A DNA stretch of 64,000 bases from Mytilisepta virgata. Lineage: Eukaryota > Mollusca > Bivalvia > Mytilida > Mytilidae. The notes beneath the pieces were generated by a model, which had not been told where the DNA came from, did no database searches, and saw only the letters and a list, made by a program, of their open reading frames with translations. How positions within the stretch are numbered: the first letter of the stretch is position 1; each line of letters begins with the position of its first letter. The translations under genes and the position numbers were made by a program. The stretch spans positions 11,096,255-11,160,254 of the forward strand of contig CM051512.1 of NCBI GenBank assembly GCA_028015205.1, in the 5' to 3' direction. Below, one piece after another: positions 11,436-19,310 of the stretch.

Positions 11436-12105
11436 AGGGATATAGGTTATATTATAGCAATCTTGTTGGATTTTTCCCCTGCCACAAAGCGATGGTGGGA
11501 CATGGTAATGGTAGGCGTCCTTCCGTCTGTAAGATCTTGTGGACGCAACTCCTCTGAAACTGCTGGACGGATTATTTGATTTTTGGTATGGTGTATTGTT
11601 ATGAAGTGTAGATGTGCATACTACACCGCTGTTTTGATTCGACAAATTTTAAGGGAGTTATAGGACTTTAACTTTTTTATACGCCCGTCAAATTTTGACT
11701 GGACGTATTATGGTATACAAATGTCCGTCTGTCCGTCCGTCGTAAATATGTCGCCCTGCATCTTGAGAACGCTTAGCTTGATTATCTTTAAACTTTACAC
11801 AGTTGTTTATGATGGTCTGTATATTTTTGGTGAATTTCAGATTTTTCGTTCCAGAGTTATGGACGTTAATCATTCAAACAGGGGGAGGAAATTTTTCACA
11901 TGTCGCGCCGTATCTTGAGATTGCATTGCCTGATTAACTTTACACAGTTCTTTGTGGTAATGGCCTGATGGACTATTTGCTTTTTGATGTAATTCTATTT
12001 TATTGTTTTAGTTTTATAGACTTTATTCATTAAATTAATATTTTTGTTTCAGTAGGAAACTTGTAGTGGCGGGGGACATGTGGCTACGTGTAGCAATCTT
12101 GCCCT
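11436..12105 (+). repeat. Composite dispersed repeat with a nested ATACGCCCGTC hairpin
   Basis: The part near 11550 carries CTCCTCTGAAACTGCTGGACG. At 11679-11709 ATACGCCCGTCAAATT / GACTGGACGTAT forms a hairpin, followed by GTCCGTCTGTCCGTCCGTCG. CATGTGTAGCAATCTTG-like text occurs near both ends (11455 and 12090), suggesting one element was inserted into another. Confidence 0.5.
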
Positions 12106-12125
12106 TGTGTTATATGAAATCATAC

Positions 12126-12217
12126 CTTGATACAGCATTGTTCACCACCAAACTGTCCTCCAATATGGCCTGTAGCTCCTCATCTTCGCTATCCATCACA
12201 AAGATTTCGTCTTTAAG
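12126..12217 (-). CDS. HECT ligase exon (acidic, UIM-like helix)
   Basis: Acceptor TTTATCACATAG, donor TATCAAG/GTATG. The 92-bp exon starts in phase 0 and leaves two bases, which the HECT exon at 10013-10234 completes. It reads KDEIFVMDSEDEELQAILED then SLVVNNAVS. DEELQAILEDSL has the layout of a ubiquitin-interacting motif (acidic patch, L-x-x-[A]-x-x-x-S-L) with Ile in the usual Ala place. Such a helix just before a HECT domain is common in this ligase group. Ubiquitin binding is inferred from pattern only. Confidence 0.7.
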
Positions 12218-12554
12218 CTATGTGATAAATAAACAACACTAAATTCAGTAAAAAATGTATGATAATCTTAACTATGACAGATCAAGAAATACATATTTTT
12301 GTCCATACATCTAAAAATGTATTTTGATACAACTAGAATTTCATTTATTTATAGAGCTTAAGTTAAAAATTATGATATGCTGTATATATATTCCAAGGAG
12401 TTACCTCTCATCAGCAGCATTAAAACCCAAGTATGTCGATCTCGAAATTCATCACCAGTCATATATACATGTATATAAGGGAGAACAAAAATTTGCAGGT
12501 ACAATATTCACCCCTAACACTTTTAGGTTAAAGTTCTGACATTTATATATATAC

Positions 12555-12650
12555 CATTCTGTTTGTCTCTTCTTTGTCCTCATTTCCAGTTACCATTTCA
12601 CTGTTTATTTCTTCTGAAATAGTATCCACCGGGGTAGTGGTCTGTACAGG
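12555..12650 (-). CDS. HECT ligase linker exon, copy 1 of a duplicated 96-bp exon
   Basis: Acceptor TTTTATTCTAG, donor AGAATG/GTATATATA. It is 96 bp, phase 0 at both ends, with 32 sense codons: PVQTTTPVDTISEEI, then NSEMVTGNEDKEETNRM. It is Thr- and Glu-rich with no known domain; as a linker exon between the basic segment and the UIM-like exon it can be added or skipped without changing the frame. Confidence 0.6.
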
Positions 12651-12907
12651 CTAGAATAAAATACCATTTTTGTATGTTTATAAACATGTTTCCATTAAGA
12701 ATGTAAGTCATAATCAGACTTTAAGATCACTATACACGTGCTGTCCCTTAATGTACTTTTTAACTCACCTGACCTAAAAGGTCGGTTCAATTTTTTTGAC
12801 TGAAACCACTCATATATACATGTATGTAAGGGAGAACAAAAATTTGCAGGTACAATATTCACCCCTAATTCTTTTTTAGGTTAAACTTCTCACAATGATA
12901 TATATAC

Positions 12908-13003
12908 CATTCTGTTTGTCTCTTCTGTGTCCTCATTTCCAGTTACCATTTCACTGTTTATTTCTTCTGAAATAGTATCCACCGGGGTAGTGGTCTGTAC
13001 AGG
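12908..13003 (-). CDS. HECT ligase linker exon, copy 2 of the duplicated 96-bp exon
   Basis: Acceptor TATATTATAG, donor AGAATG/GTATATATC. It matches copy 1 in 95 of 96 bases; the single difference changes Lys to Thr (NEDTEE instead of NEDKEE). Phase is 0 at both ends. The near identity against more diverged flanking intron suggests recent duplication, gene conversion or constraint on the exon. Confidence 0.6.
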
Positions 13004-13056
13004 CTATAATATAACAGCATTTTTGTATGTTTTATACATGTTTCCATTAAGAATGT

Positions 13057-13579
13057 TGTTATGATATTGTAGTTGTTATATTTATTTATTTTGGCCTAAT
13101 TTGTTTTGCGTAGCCTTATAACATGTATACTATGTTTACATAATACTTATAGTTGTTTACCAAATAATGTTATAACTGCGCAGTTTAGAAATCACTGGAA
13201 CAATAATAGATACCGTTCTACAGTATATATACGGACAAGAAAGTTAGACTTTCAGATGAGAACGTTTTGGACCTTACACTCTTGTGTTCTCAGCTGTTGG
13301 ATTTATTTACGTTTCACACATCATCCTTGACATACTTTTATTTACGTTACATCATACTAGATTGTGACTGATTGGATATAATATTCCGTTTGGATTCCCG
13401 CAACAGTGACGAGAAGAATTCCGGATTAGCAAAAGACGGAGGATTTTGAACAGTTAAGTTGACATTTAATTTTGTGTAATATTATTTTGTAAACTTGTAT
13501 ATAATAAATCTTGTTAAATTTTATTATTGATTTGTGTCTTTTGTTGGCTACAATTTAAAAGGTGATTTCGGCCGTAACA
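13057..13579 (+). repeat. 5' LTR
   Basis: 523 bp from TGTTATGATA to GGCCGTAACA. It contains TATATATA at 13224-13231 as promoter candidate and AATAAA at 13503-13508 as polyadenylation signal. It lacks an 82-bp segment present in the 3' LTR. Confidence 0.93.
13224..13231 (+). promoter_or_regulatory. TATA box of the 5' LTR
   Basis: TATATATA followed by CGGACAAG, conserved in both LTRs (18695-18702 in the other), upstream of the AATAAA: the usual U3/R arrangement. Confidence 0.5.
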
Positions 13580-13584
13580 GAAAT

Positions 13585-13602
13585 TGGGGGCTCGTCTCGG
13601 GA
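13585..13602 (+). promoter_or_regulatory. Primer binding site, tRNA-Pro type
   Basis: TGGGGGCTCGTC begins six bases after the LTR and is followed by TCGGGAT. The first 12 bases equal the complement of an animal tRNA-Pro 3' end (the same site as in murine leukaemia virus); the rest differs by one extra base, so pairing beyond the acceptor stem is imperfect. Confidence 0.75.
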
Positions 13603-13668
13603 TAACGTTAATATCTTATTAAATTTTTTCAGTATTTTTATTAGAATTAGCCAACAAAATTCTACAAA

Positions 13669-14178
13669 ATGGCATTTGATGCTGGTAAATTTTTAAAAAA
13701 GCCAGACCTGGAAGGGTTTGATAAATTAAAGAAAGAAGAATTAGTGTTGCTTGCTAAACATCTAAAAATAGATTTTAGAACATCTGTGAGAAAACAAATT
13801 ATAAAAAATTTGGTAATAGACAATTTAGTCGATTCAGAAATTTTTGGTGAAGAGGCTCTTGACCTCAAGGTCAAAAATGTTGATGTTTTCAAATTAAAAC
13901 AGCTTGAATTAGAACATGAACTTAAATTAAAACAACTTGAATTAGAAAAAGAAGATAGATTTAAATTAAAACAATTGGAAAACGAAGTTAAATTAAAACA
14001 ATTAGAAAAAGAAAAAGAAGAAAAACAGGCAGAACTTGAAATGAGGGAAAGGATAGAGATGGAGAAAATAAAAATGGAAATGGTCAAAGCAGAAAGCAAC
14101 ACTAAGTCAAAATCAGAACAATTTGAGGCAGCAAAAAATATACGTTTGGTTCCCAAATTTTGTGAAAAAAACAGTTGA
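13669..14178 (+). CDS. gag: gag, N-terminal part (coiled coil)
   Basis: ATG at 13669, 169 codons to a TGA. Residues 1-70 hold a helix-rich segment (LVLLAKHLKID, then VRKQIIKNLV). Residues 80-140 are a highly charged heptad-like coiled coil built on KLKQLELE repeats, probably for Gag multimerisation. At the end comes RLVPKFCEK, the start of the capsid homology, which goes on in another frame. Break: the A-run at 14165-14171 has seven A; one base fewer would keep the capsid in the same frame. I read this as a mutation and not recoding, because the shift needed is +1. Confidence 0.85.
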   Translation: MAFDAGKFLKKPDLEGFDKLKKEELVLLAKHLKIDFRTSVRKQIIKNLVIDNLVDSEIFGEEALDLKVKNVDVFKLKQLELEHELKLKQLELEKEDRFKLKQLENEVKLKQLEKEKEEKQAELEMRERIEMEKIKMEMVKAESNTKSKSEQFEAAKNIRLVPKFCEKNS

Positions 14179-15490
14179 TAAATTTTTTCCACAATTTGAG
14201 AAAATTGCTCAAAATCTGAAATGGCCAAAGCCTTATTGGACTACAATGCTGCAAAGTGTTTTTGTGGGCAAGGCCGCTGAAATTTACTCAGCTCTATCTT
14301 CAGAAAAAAGTTCTGATTATGACACTGTTAAACAGGAAGTTTTGAAAGCTTATGAGCTAGTGCCAGAAGCATATAGACAGAAATTTAGGTCTTATAGAAA
14401 GTTTGAAACACAAACCTATGTTGAATTTGCTAGGGAAAAAGAAGATTTATTTGATAAATGGCTTACGTCAAAGAAAATAGATAAAAATTTTGATAAATTA
14501 AGACAATTAATGTTATTAGAAGAGTTCAAGCAGTGTGTTAATTTAGACTTAAAAACACATTTAGATGACAAAACTGTTGAGACACTGCAAGATGCAGCTG
14601 TTGTTTCCGATAATTATGCCCTTTCACATAAAAGAAGTTTCAAAGGTCAAAATTTTAATGCAAGTGGAAATTACAAAAATCAAAGCACTGAACGTACTGA
14701 CAGTAAGCCTGTTGCACAGAATAAGAGTCCGTCTAGTTATAATATGTCTGGTCCAAAATTTGATACTTTTGAGAAGAAGTCACTAACTTGTGCTTATTGT
14801 AAGAAAAATGGTCACTTGATGGCTGATTGTTTTAGACTCCAGAAGAAGAATGAAAGAGATCATAAGCCCAAGTCCAGTGCTTGTACGACACCCGTTGTTA
14901 CCAATAAGTTGGAATGTCCTGCGAGTCAGGCTTTTAAGTCCAGTTTTTGTGATTACATAGAGGATTATAAACCTTTTATGTCTGATGGGTTTGTTTCTAT
15001 TGTTAATAATACTACTCCTCAGCCTATTAAGATTTTACGGGACACTGGAGCTTCTCAGTCTTTGTTGTTAGAAGGTGTGTTGCCTTTGTCCGAGGAGACG
15101 TCCGTTGGTGCCTCCGTTTTGTTACGAGGTGTGGAGTCAGGTTGTATAGATGTTCCCCTCCATCGTATTTATTTGAAGTCAGATTTAATTACTGGACCAG
15201 TTGTTGTGGGTGTTCGTCCTACTCTCCCCGTTGAGGGTGTTTCATTATTGCTAGGGAATGATCTAGCTAGGAACAAAGTGGTTGCTGAACCAATTGTTAC
15301 AAGTGAACCGGTGGTGGATGTTAAATCACCTGAAGATGATGCTGAACTGTATCCAGCTTGTGTTGTTACTAGGGCGATGGCAAAAAACAACAAGACGAGG
15401 ATTTACAAGAAGGCCAGTATGATTATATGGACCTTTCTGACTCTTTCTTTACCGACATTGAAGGTCCCGGTAGCTCGAAAAAGGCCATAA
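14123..15490 (+). CDS. gag-pro: gag-pro: capsid, zinc knuckle and aspartic protease
   Basis: This frame continues the Gag capsid after the break at 14171; the first codons (from TTG at 14123) are not a real start. Capsid text includes VDKFFPQFEKIA, then YRQKFRSYRKF and LLEEFKQCVNLDLKTHLDDK. This helical domain is the kind from which vertebrate SCAN domains are thought to derive. A CCHC zinc knuckle (C223, C226, H231, C236) should bind RNA. A retroviral-type aspartic protease follows: DTGAS with D307, and the LLGNDLA motif near residue 376. The frame ends at 15490, overlapping the pol frame, which lies at -1. Confidence 0.88.
   Translation: MRQQKIYVWFPNFVKKTVDKFFPQFEKIAQNLKWPKPYWTTMLQSVFVGKAAEIYSALSSEKSSDYDTVKQEVLKAYELVPEAYRQKFRSYRKFETQTYVEFAREKEDLFDKWLTSKKIDKNFDKLRQLMLLEEFKQCVNLDLKTHLDDKTVETLQDAAVVSDNYALSHKRSFKGQNFNASGNYKNQSTERTDSKPVAQNKSPSSYNMSGPKFDTFEKKSLTCAYCKKNGHLMADCFRLQKKNERDHKPKSSACTTPVVTNKLECPASQAFKSSFCDYIEDYKPFMSDGFVSIVNNTTPQPIKILRDTGASQSLLLEGVLPLSEETSVGASVLLRGVESGCIDVPLHRIYLKSDLITGPVVVGVRPTLPVEGVSLLLGNDLARNKVVAEPIVTSEPVVDVKSPEDDAELYPACVVTRAMAKNNKTRIYKKASMIIWTFLTLSLPTLKVPVARKRP
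15382..15388 (+). promoter_or_regulatory. Probable -1 ribosomal frameshift site A_AAA_AAC
   Basis: The heptamer lies in the gag-pro frame as GC[A AAA AAC]. A one-base backward slip moves ribosomes into the pol frame, which is open from 15373 onward. The pol frame has no conserved ATG start before its integrase part. A 7-bp stem, GGACCTT (15429-15435) with AAGGTCC (15461-15467), lies 40 bases downstream, farther than usual for a stimulator. Confidence 0.6.
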
Positions 15491-17805
15491 TAAGACCACC
15501 TAGTACTAACAAATGTATAATTATGCCATGGCCAGACGTGAACAGCCATTCATTAGACAAAAGAACATTTAGGGAAGAACAGAATAAAGACCCTGAGGTT
15601 CTTCAGATCGGCAAGAGGGCTCTACCCCAAGAAGAAGCAGACAAAGTGGCCGAATGTTACTATCATCAAGACGGCATTTTGATGAGGAAGTGGAGGCCCC
15701 CTGATGCTATCCCAGAGGAGGAATGGACAGTGGTATACCAAGCGGTGGTGCCTGAAGTCTATAGGCAAGAAATTATTGGTCTTGCCCATGACACCCCCTT
15801 GGCTGGACATTTAGGTATAAGGAAGACTTGCCATAAGATATTACAACATTTCTACTGGCCTAGACTTAGAAATGATGTCGCAGAATACTGCAAATCATGC
15901 CATATATGCCAGGTTGTTGGCAAGCCTAACCAGAAAATACCACCAGCACCACTTCTGCCAATTCCAGCCTTTGAAGAACATTTCAGCCGAGTACTTATTG
16001 ATTGCGTTGGACCTTTACCAAAGACCAAGACTGGAAATGCTTATTTACTGACGATCATGTGTACATCCACTCGCTTTCCTGAGGCTATTCCCTTAAGGAA
16101 TATCAAGACACCAACTATTGTCAAAGCTCTTATCAAATTTTTCACATTAGTAGGATTTCCCAAGTCTATACAGTCCGACCAGGGTTCAAATTTTATGTCA
16201 GGTTTATTTCAGCAGGTCGTTTACCAGCTAGGGATTGCTCAGTATAGATCAAGTGCTTATCATCCAGAATCTCAAGGTGCCTTAGAACGTTTTCATCAAA
16301 CATTGAAGAACATGATTAGAACTTTTTGTCTTCAATTTGACAGGGACTGGGATGATGGTGTTCACTTTCTACTTTTTGCGGTCCGAGAGGCTGTTCAAGA
16401 ATCCCTTGGTTTTAGCCCCTTTGAGTTAGTGTTTGGTCATACTGTAAGGGGACCTTTGAAATTGGTTAAGGAAAAATGGCTTACTGAACACACTGACTTG
16501 AATCTTCTAGACTATGTATCTAGATTTAAAGAAAAATTGTATACTGCTTGTCAAATTGCTCAGAAAAACTTAAAAACTGTACAGAATAAGATGAAAATAT
16601 GGTATGATAAAGATGCCAGGGACAGAGTTTTTGAGCCTGGTGATAAGGTACTTGTATTTTTGCCAGTCCCTGGGCATCCTTTACAGGCTAAATACTGTGG
16701 TCCTTATACAATCCACAGTAAAATCAATGATTTGAATTGTATTGTAAAAACTCCAGGTCGGCGTAAACAAAATAGAATGTGTCACATTAATATGTTAAAA
16801 CCATATTTTGAGCGTACTAATGAAGGTGAGAGTAAACCAGTTGCCACTTTAGCCATGGTTAAATCGGAGAACGACCATGACAAACCAGATATAATTGAAC
16901 CATCTTTTGATTCCAAGACTATGGAACAAACTGTTAGATTGAAAAATTCAGAAATTTTGGCAAATTTAGACTCAAAACTTGCACATCTGACTTTCGATCG
17001 CAGAGAAAAATTGAAAACTTTGGTATTTTCTTTTAAAAATCTTTTTCCAGATGTGCCAAACAAAACCACTGCTGTTTGTCATGATGTTGATGTAGGCGAT
17101 GCTTCTCCAATTAAGCAACATCCTTACCGGCTCAATCCACTTAAACTTGATGTTATGAGACAAGAAATTAGATATATGCTTGATAATGATATTATTGAGC
17201 CGAGTAACAGTGAATGGAGCTCTCCTTGTCTTCTTGTACCCAAACCAGATAAAACCTTTCGTTTCGTTACTGATTTCAGAAAATTAAACTCAGTCTCAAA
17301 ATCTGACTCCTATCCGATTCCAAGGATACACGATTGCATTGATAACATTGGACAATCAAAATTCGTAAGCAAATTTGATTTATTAAAAGGTTACTGGCAG
17401 GTCCCCCTGACACCGAGAGCTCGTGAAATATCAGCTTTTGTCACACCAGACGGCTTATTTCAATATACTGTCATGCCGTTTGGTATGAAAAATGCTCCAG
17501 CTACATTTCAAAGAATGATCAATAATGTTATAAAAGATTTAGACTGTTGTTATGCTTATATTGATGATCTTATTGTATGTAGTGATAGCTGGGAAGAGCA
17601 TTTGACACATTTATATGATACTTTTGATAGATTGTCACAATCAAATTTGACTGTTAATCTTGCTAAAAGTGAATTTTGTAAGGCCACTGTTGATTATTTA
17701 GGGCACACAGTTGGCCAAGGTCAAGTGAAACCTATTATGGCTAAAGTGGATGCAATTACCAATTTTCCTCCTCCTACAAATAAAAAACAACTTATGAGAT
17801 ATTAA
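15388..17805 (+). CDS. pol: pol: integrase followed by reverse transcriptase
   Basis: Positions below count from the ATG at 15427. Integrase comes first: an HHCC zinc finger (H121, H128, C155, C158), core D192 (LIDCVGP), D251 (SDQGSNF) and E287 (GALERFH), giving a D,D-35-E spacing, then a GPY/F-like module (KYCGPY, 422-427) at 406-461. Reverse transcriptase follows at about 545-765, with D651 (SKFDLLKGYWQ) and YIDD (711-714). The frame ends in TAA at 17803-17805, just after KKQLMRY, in the connection before RNase H. The same frame resumes 3 bases on, so this is a single nonsense change. Product functions: copying the RNA to DNA and integrating it. Confidence 0.92.
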   Translation, partial: QQDEDLQEGQYDYMDLSDSFFTDIEGPGSSKKAIIRPPSTNKCIIMPWPDVNSHSLDKRTFREEQNKDPEVLQIGKRALPQEEADKVAECYYHQDGILMRKWRPPDAIPEEEWTVVYQAVVPEVYRQEIIGLAHDTPLAGHLGIRKTCHKILQHFYWPRLRNDVAEYCKSCHICQVVGKPNQKIPPAPLLPIPAFEEHFSRVLIDCVGPLPKTKTGNAYLLTIMCTSTRFPEAIPLRNIKTPTIVKALIKFFTLVGFPKSIQSDQGSNFMSGLFQQVVYQLGIAQYRSSAYHPESQGALERFHQTLKNMIRTFCLQFDRDWDDGVHFLLFAVREAVQESLGFSPFELVFGHTVRGPLKLVKEKWLTEHTDLNLLDYVSRFKEKLYTACQIAQKNLKTVQNKMKIWYDKDARDRVFEPGDKVLVFLPVPGHPLQAKYCGPYTIHSKINDLNCIVKTPGRRKQNRMCHINMLKPYFERTNEGESKPVATLAMVKSENDHDKPDIIEPSFDSKTMEQTVRLKNSEILANLDSKLAHLTFDRREKLKTLVFSFKNLFPDVPNKTTAVCHDVDVGDASPIKQHPYRLNPLKLDVMRQEIRYMLDNDIIEPSNSEWSSPCLLVPKPDKTFRFVTDFRKLNSVSKSDSYPIPRIHDCIDNIGQSKFVSKFDLLKGYWQVPLTPRAREISAFVTPDGLFQYTVMPFGMKNAPATFQRMINNVIKDLDCCYAYIDDLIVCSDSWEEHLTHLYDTFDRLSQSNLTVNLAKSEFCKATVDYLGHTVGQGQVKPIMAKVDAITNFPPPTNKKQLMRY

Positions 17806-17808
17806 GGC

Positions 17809-18363
17809 ATGATTGGATTTTACAGAAAATTTTGTTCAAATTTTGCTACTGTTGTTCAACCATTGACTCATCTTTTACGGAAAGATTCTAAATTCATCTG
17901 GAGTGATAATTGTCAAAACGCTTTTGAAAAAAGCAAATCACTTTTAATTAACAGTCCCGTTCTTATCACTCCAGACTTTAAAAAGCAATTCAAACTTGCC
18001 GTTGATGCAAGTGATGTAGGAGTTGGAGCCGTTTTATATCAAGAAACAGATGATAATGTTGAGAAACCTATATCATATTTTTCCAAGAAATTAGATAAAC
18101 ATCAGAAAAATTATTCCACTATTGAAAAAGAATGTTTTGCACTGTTGTCTGCACTTCAACATTTTGATGTATATTTAAATCCCACTATGCATCCTATTCT
18201 GGTTTATACTGATCATAATCCTCTCACTTTCATACATAAAATGAGAAACAAGAACCAGAGGTTGACTAGGTGGAGTTTATTGTTACAGGAATATGATATT
18301 ATTGTAAAACATATTAAAGGTAAAGATAATGTAATAGCAGATGCTTTATCTAGATCTTATTAA
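17809..18363 (+). CDS. pol: pol, continued: RNase H domain after the in-frame stop
   Basis: It is in the same frame as the preceding pol segment. It starts with GFYRKFCSNFA (the end of the RT connection), then RNase H with LAVDASDVGVGAVLYQ, an IEKECFALLSAL helix, VYTDHNPLTFI and DNVIADALSRSY. The acidic residues D, E, D and the final D of the fold are all present. It ends in TAA at 18361-18363, 71 bp before the polypurine tract. There is no integrase after it, which confirms the rearranged domain order. Confidence 0.9.
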   Translation: MIGFYRKFCSNFATVVQPLTHLLRKDSKFIWSDNCQNAFEKSKSLLINSPVLITPDFKKQFKLAVDASDVGVGAVLYQETDDNVEKPISYFSKKLDKHQKNYSTIEKECFALLSALQHFDVYLNPTMHPILVYTDHNPLTFIHKMRNKNQRLTRWSLLLQEYDIIVKHIKGKDNVIADALSRSY

Positions 18364-18434
18364 AACACTGTATACATACTATATATTTTTGTATATATTG
18401 TTCAGGAAGTTCTCGTTACACTCAAACTTCTTTT

Positions 18435-18445
18435 AAGGGGGGAGG
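18435..18445 (+). promoter_or_regulatory. Polypurine tract
   Basis: AAGGGGGGAGG directly abuts the 3' LTR; it primes plus-strand DNA synthesis in LTR elements. Confidence 0.85.
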
Positions 18446-19050
18446 TGTTATGATATTGTAGTTGTTATATTTATTTATCTTGGCCTAATTTGTTTTGCGT
18501 AGCCTTATAACATGTATACTATGTTTACATAATACTTATAGTTGTTTACCAAATAGTGTCATAACTGCGCAGTTTAGAAATCACTGGAACAATAATAGAT
18601 ACTGGTGGAATGACTAGAATTTTCTATTTGACTTAAGTAATAATTATGGTGTGATTCGAACTTCTACCGTATTCCAGAAGTTTCCGTTCTACAGTATATA
18701 TACGGACAAGAAAGTTAGACTTTCAGAGCAGAACGTTTTGGACCATACACTCTTGTGTTCTCAGATGTTGGATTTATTTACGTTTCACACATCATCCTTG
18801 ACATACTTTTATTTACGTTACATCATACTAGATTGTGACTGATTGGATATAATATTCCGTTTGGATTCCCGCAACAGTGACGAGAAGAATTCCGGATTAG
18901 GAAAAGACGGAGGATTTTGAACAGTTAAGTTGACATTTAATTTTGTGTAATATTATTTTGTAAACTTGTATATAATAAATCTTGTTAAATTTTATTATTG
19001 ATTTGTGTCTTTTGTTGGCTACAATTTAAAAGGTGATTTCGGCCGTAACA
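18446..19050 (+). repeat. 3' LTR with an 82-bp extra segment
   Basis: 605 bp. It aligns to the 5' LTR with 8 substitutions plus one length difference: 18603-18684 has no counterpart. TATATATA at 18695-18702 and AATAAA at 18974-18979 correspond to those in the 5' LTR. Confidence 0.93.
18603..18684 (-). other. 82-bp segment present only in the 3' LTR
   Basis: Read on the minus strand it has an ACTTCT / AGAAGT hairpin followed by GTTCGAATCAC, a tRNA B-box-like string. It lies in U3 just before the TATA box. It may be an insertion of a short tRNA-like fragment here or a deletion from the 5' LTR. Confidence 0.6.
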
Positions 19051-19107
19051 ATGTAAGTCATAAACAGACTTTAAGATCACTATGTGCTGTCCCTTGATGT
19101 ACTTTTT

Positions 19108-19310
19108 AGCTCACCTGACCTAAAGGTCTGTTCAATTTTTTTTGTCTGAAACCACTCAGGCAGTTAGGTCAAATCTTTCAGAAATGATCCTTCGGTGGTC
19201 CTGTTTTAGTATGGTCTCTTATGACCATTTATGCTAAGCTAGATTGTCAATCATTATCGTCTAATATTTAGCTTTTAACCAGGTGAGCGATGGCAGGCTC
19301 CAGGAAGTCA
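19108..19310 (+). repeat. Short AGCTCACCTG-family element
   Basis: From TTAGCTCACCTGACCTAAAGG to AACCAGGTGAGCGATGGCAGG. It belongs to the second copy of the host duplication, split off by the LTR element; the truncated partner is at 12763-12812. Confidence 0.6.

Larger units (their letters stand above)
12458..13056. repeat. Tandem duplication of a 355-bp segment containing a coding exon
   Basis: The segment from TATATACATGTATATAAGGG (about 12461) to CTGAAACCACTCA (about 12812) starts again at once as TATATACATGTATGTAAGGG. Both contain the 96-bp exon, its splice sites, and flanks reading AAATTTGCAGGTACAATATT and TTTCCATTAAGAATGT. The LTR element is inserted in the second copy, whose remainder resumes at 19051 with ATGTAAGTCATAAACAGACT. 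Confidence 0.8.
13057..19050 (+). mobile_element. Gmr1-type Ty3/gypsy LTR retrotransposon, nearly intact
   Basis: The element has TGTTA...TAACA-ended LTRs of 523 and 605 bp, a 4-bp target duplication ATGT (13053-13056 and 19051-19054), a tRNA-Pro-type primer binding site, a polypurine tract and gag/pol reading frames. The empty site can be read directly in the neighbouring copy of the host duplication (near 12700, AAGAATGTAAGTCAT). Domain order is Gag, protease, integrase, reverse transcriptase, RNase H. This integrase-first order within a gypsy-like RT is what defines Gmr1 elements. LTR substitutions number 8 over about 523 aligned bases, so the insertion is fairly young. A frameshift in gag and one stop in pol make this copy non-autonomous. 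It lies in a HECT-gene intron, antisense to the gene. Confidence 0.93.

Noticed and set aside
14164..14172. A_AAA_AAC as a second programmed frameshift
   Set aside because: The slip would enter a frame that does not encode capsid; the capsid is in the +1 frame, so a length mutation is simpler.
13662..14228. 188-codon minus-strand frame
   Set aside because: It is the antisense of the gag coiled coil; its Ser/Phe/Leu repeats mirror the KLKQLELE repeats.
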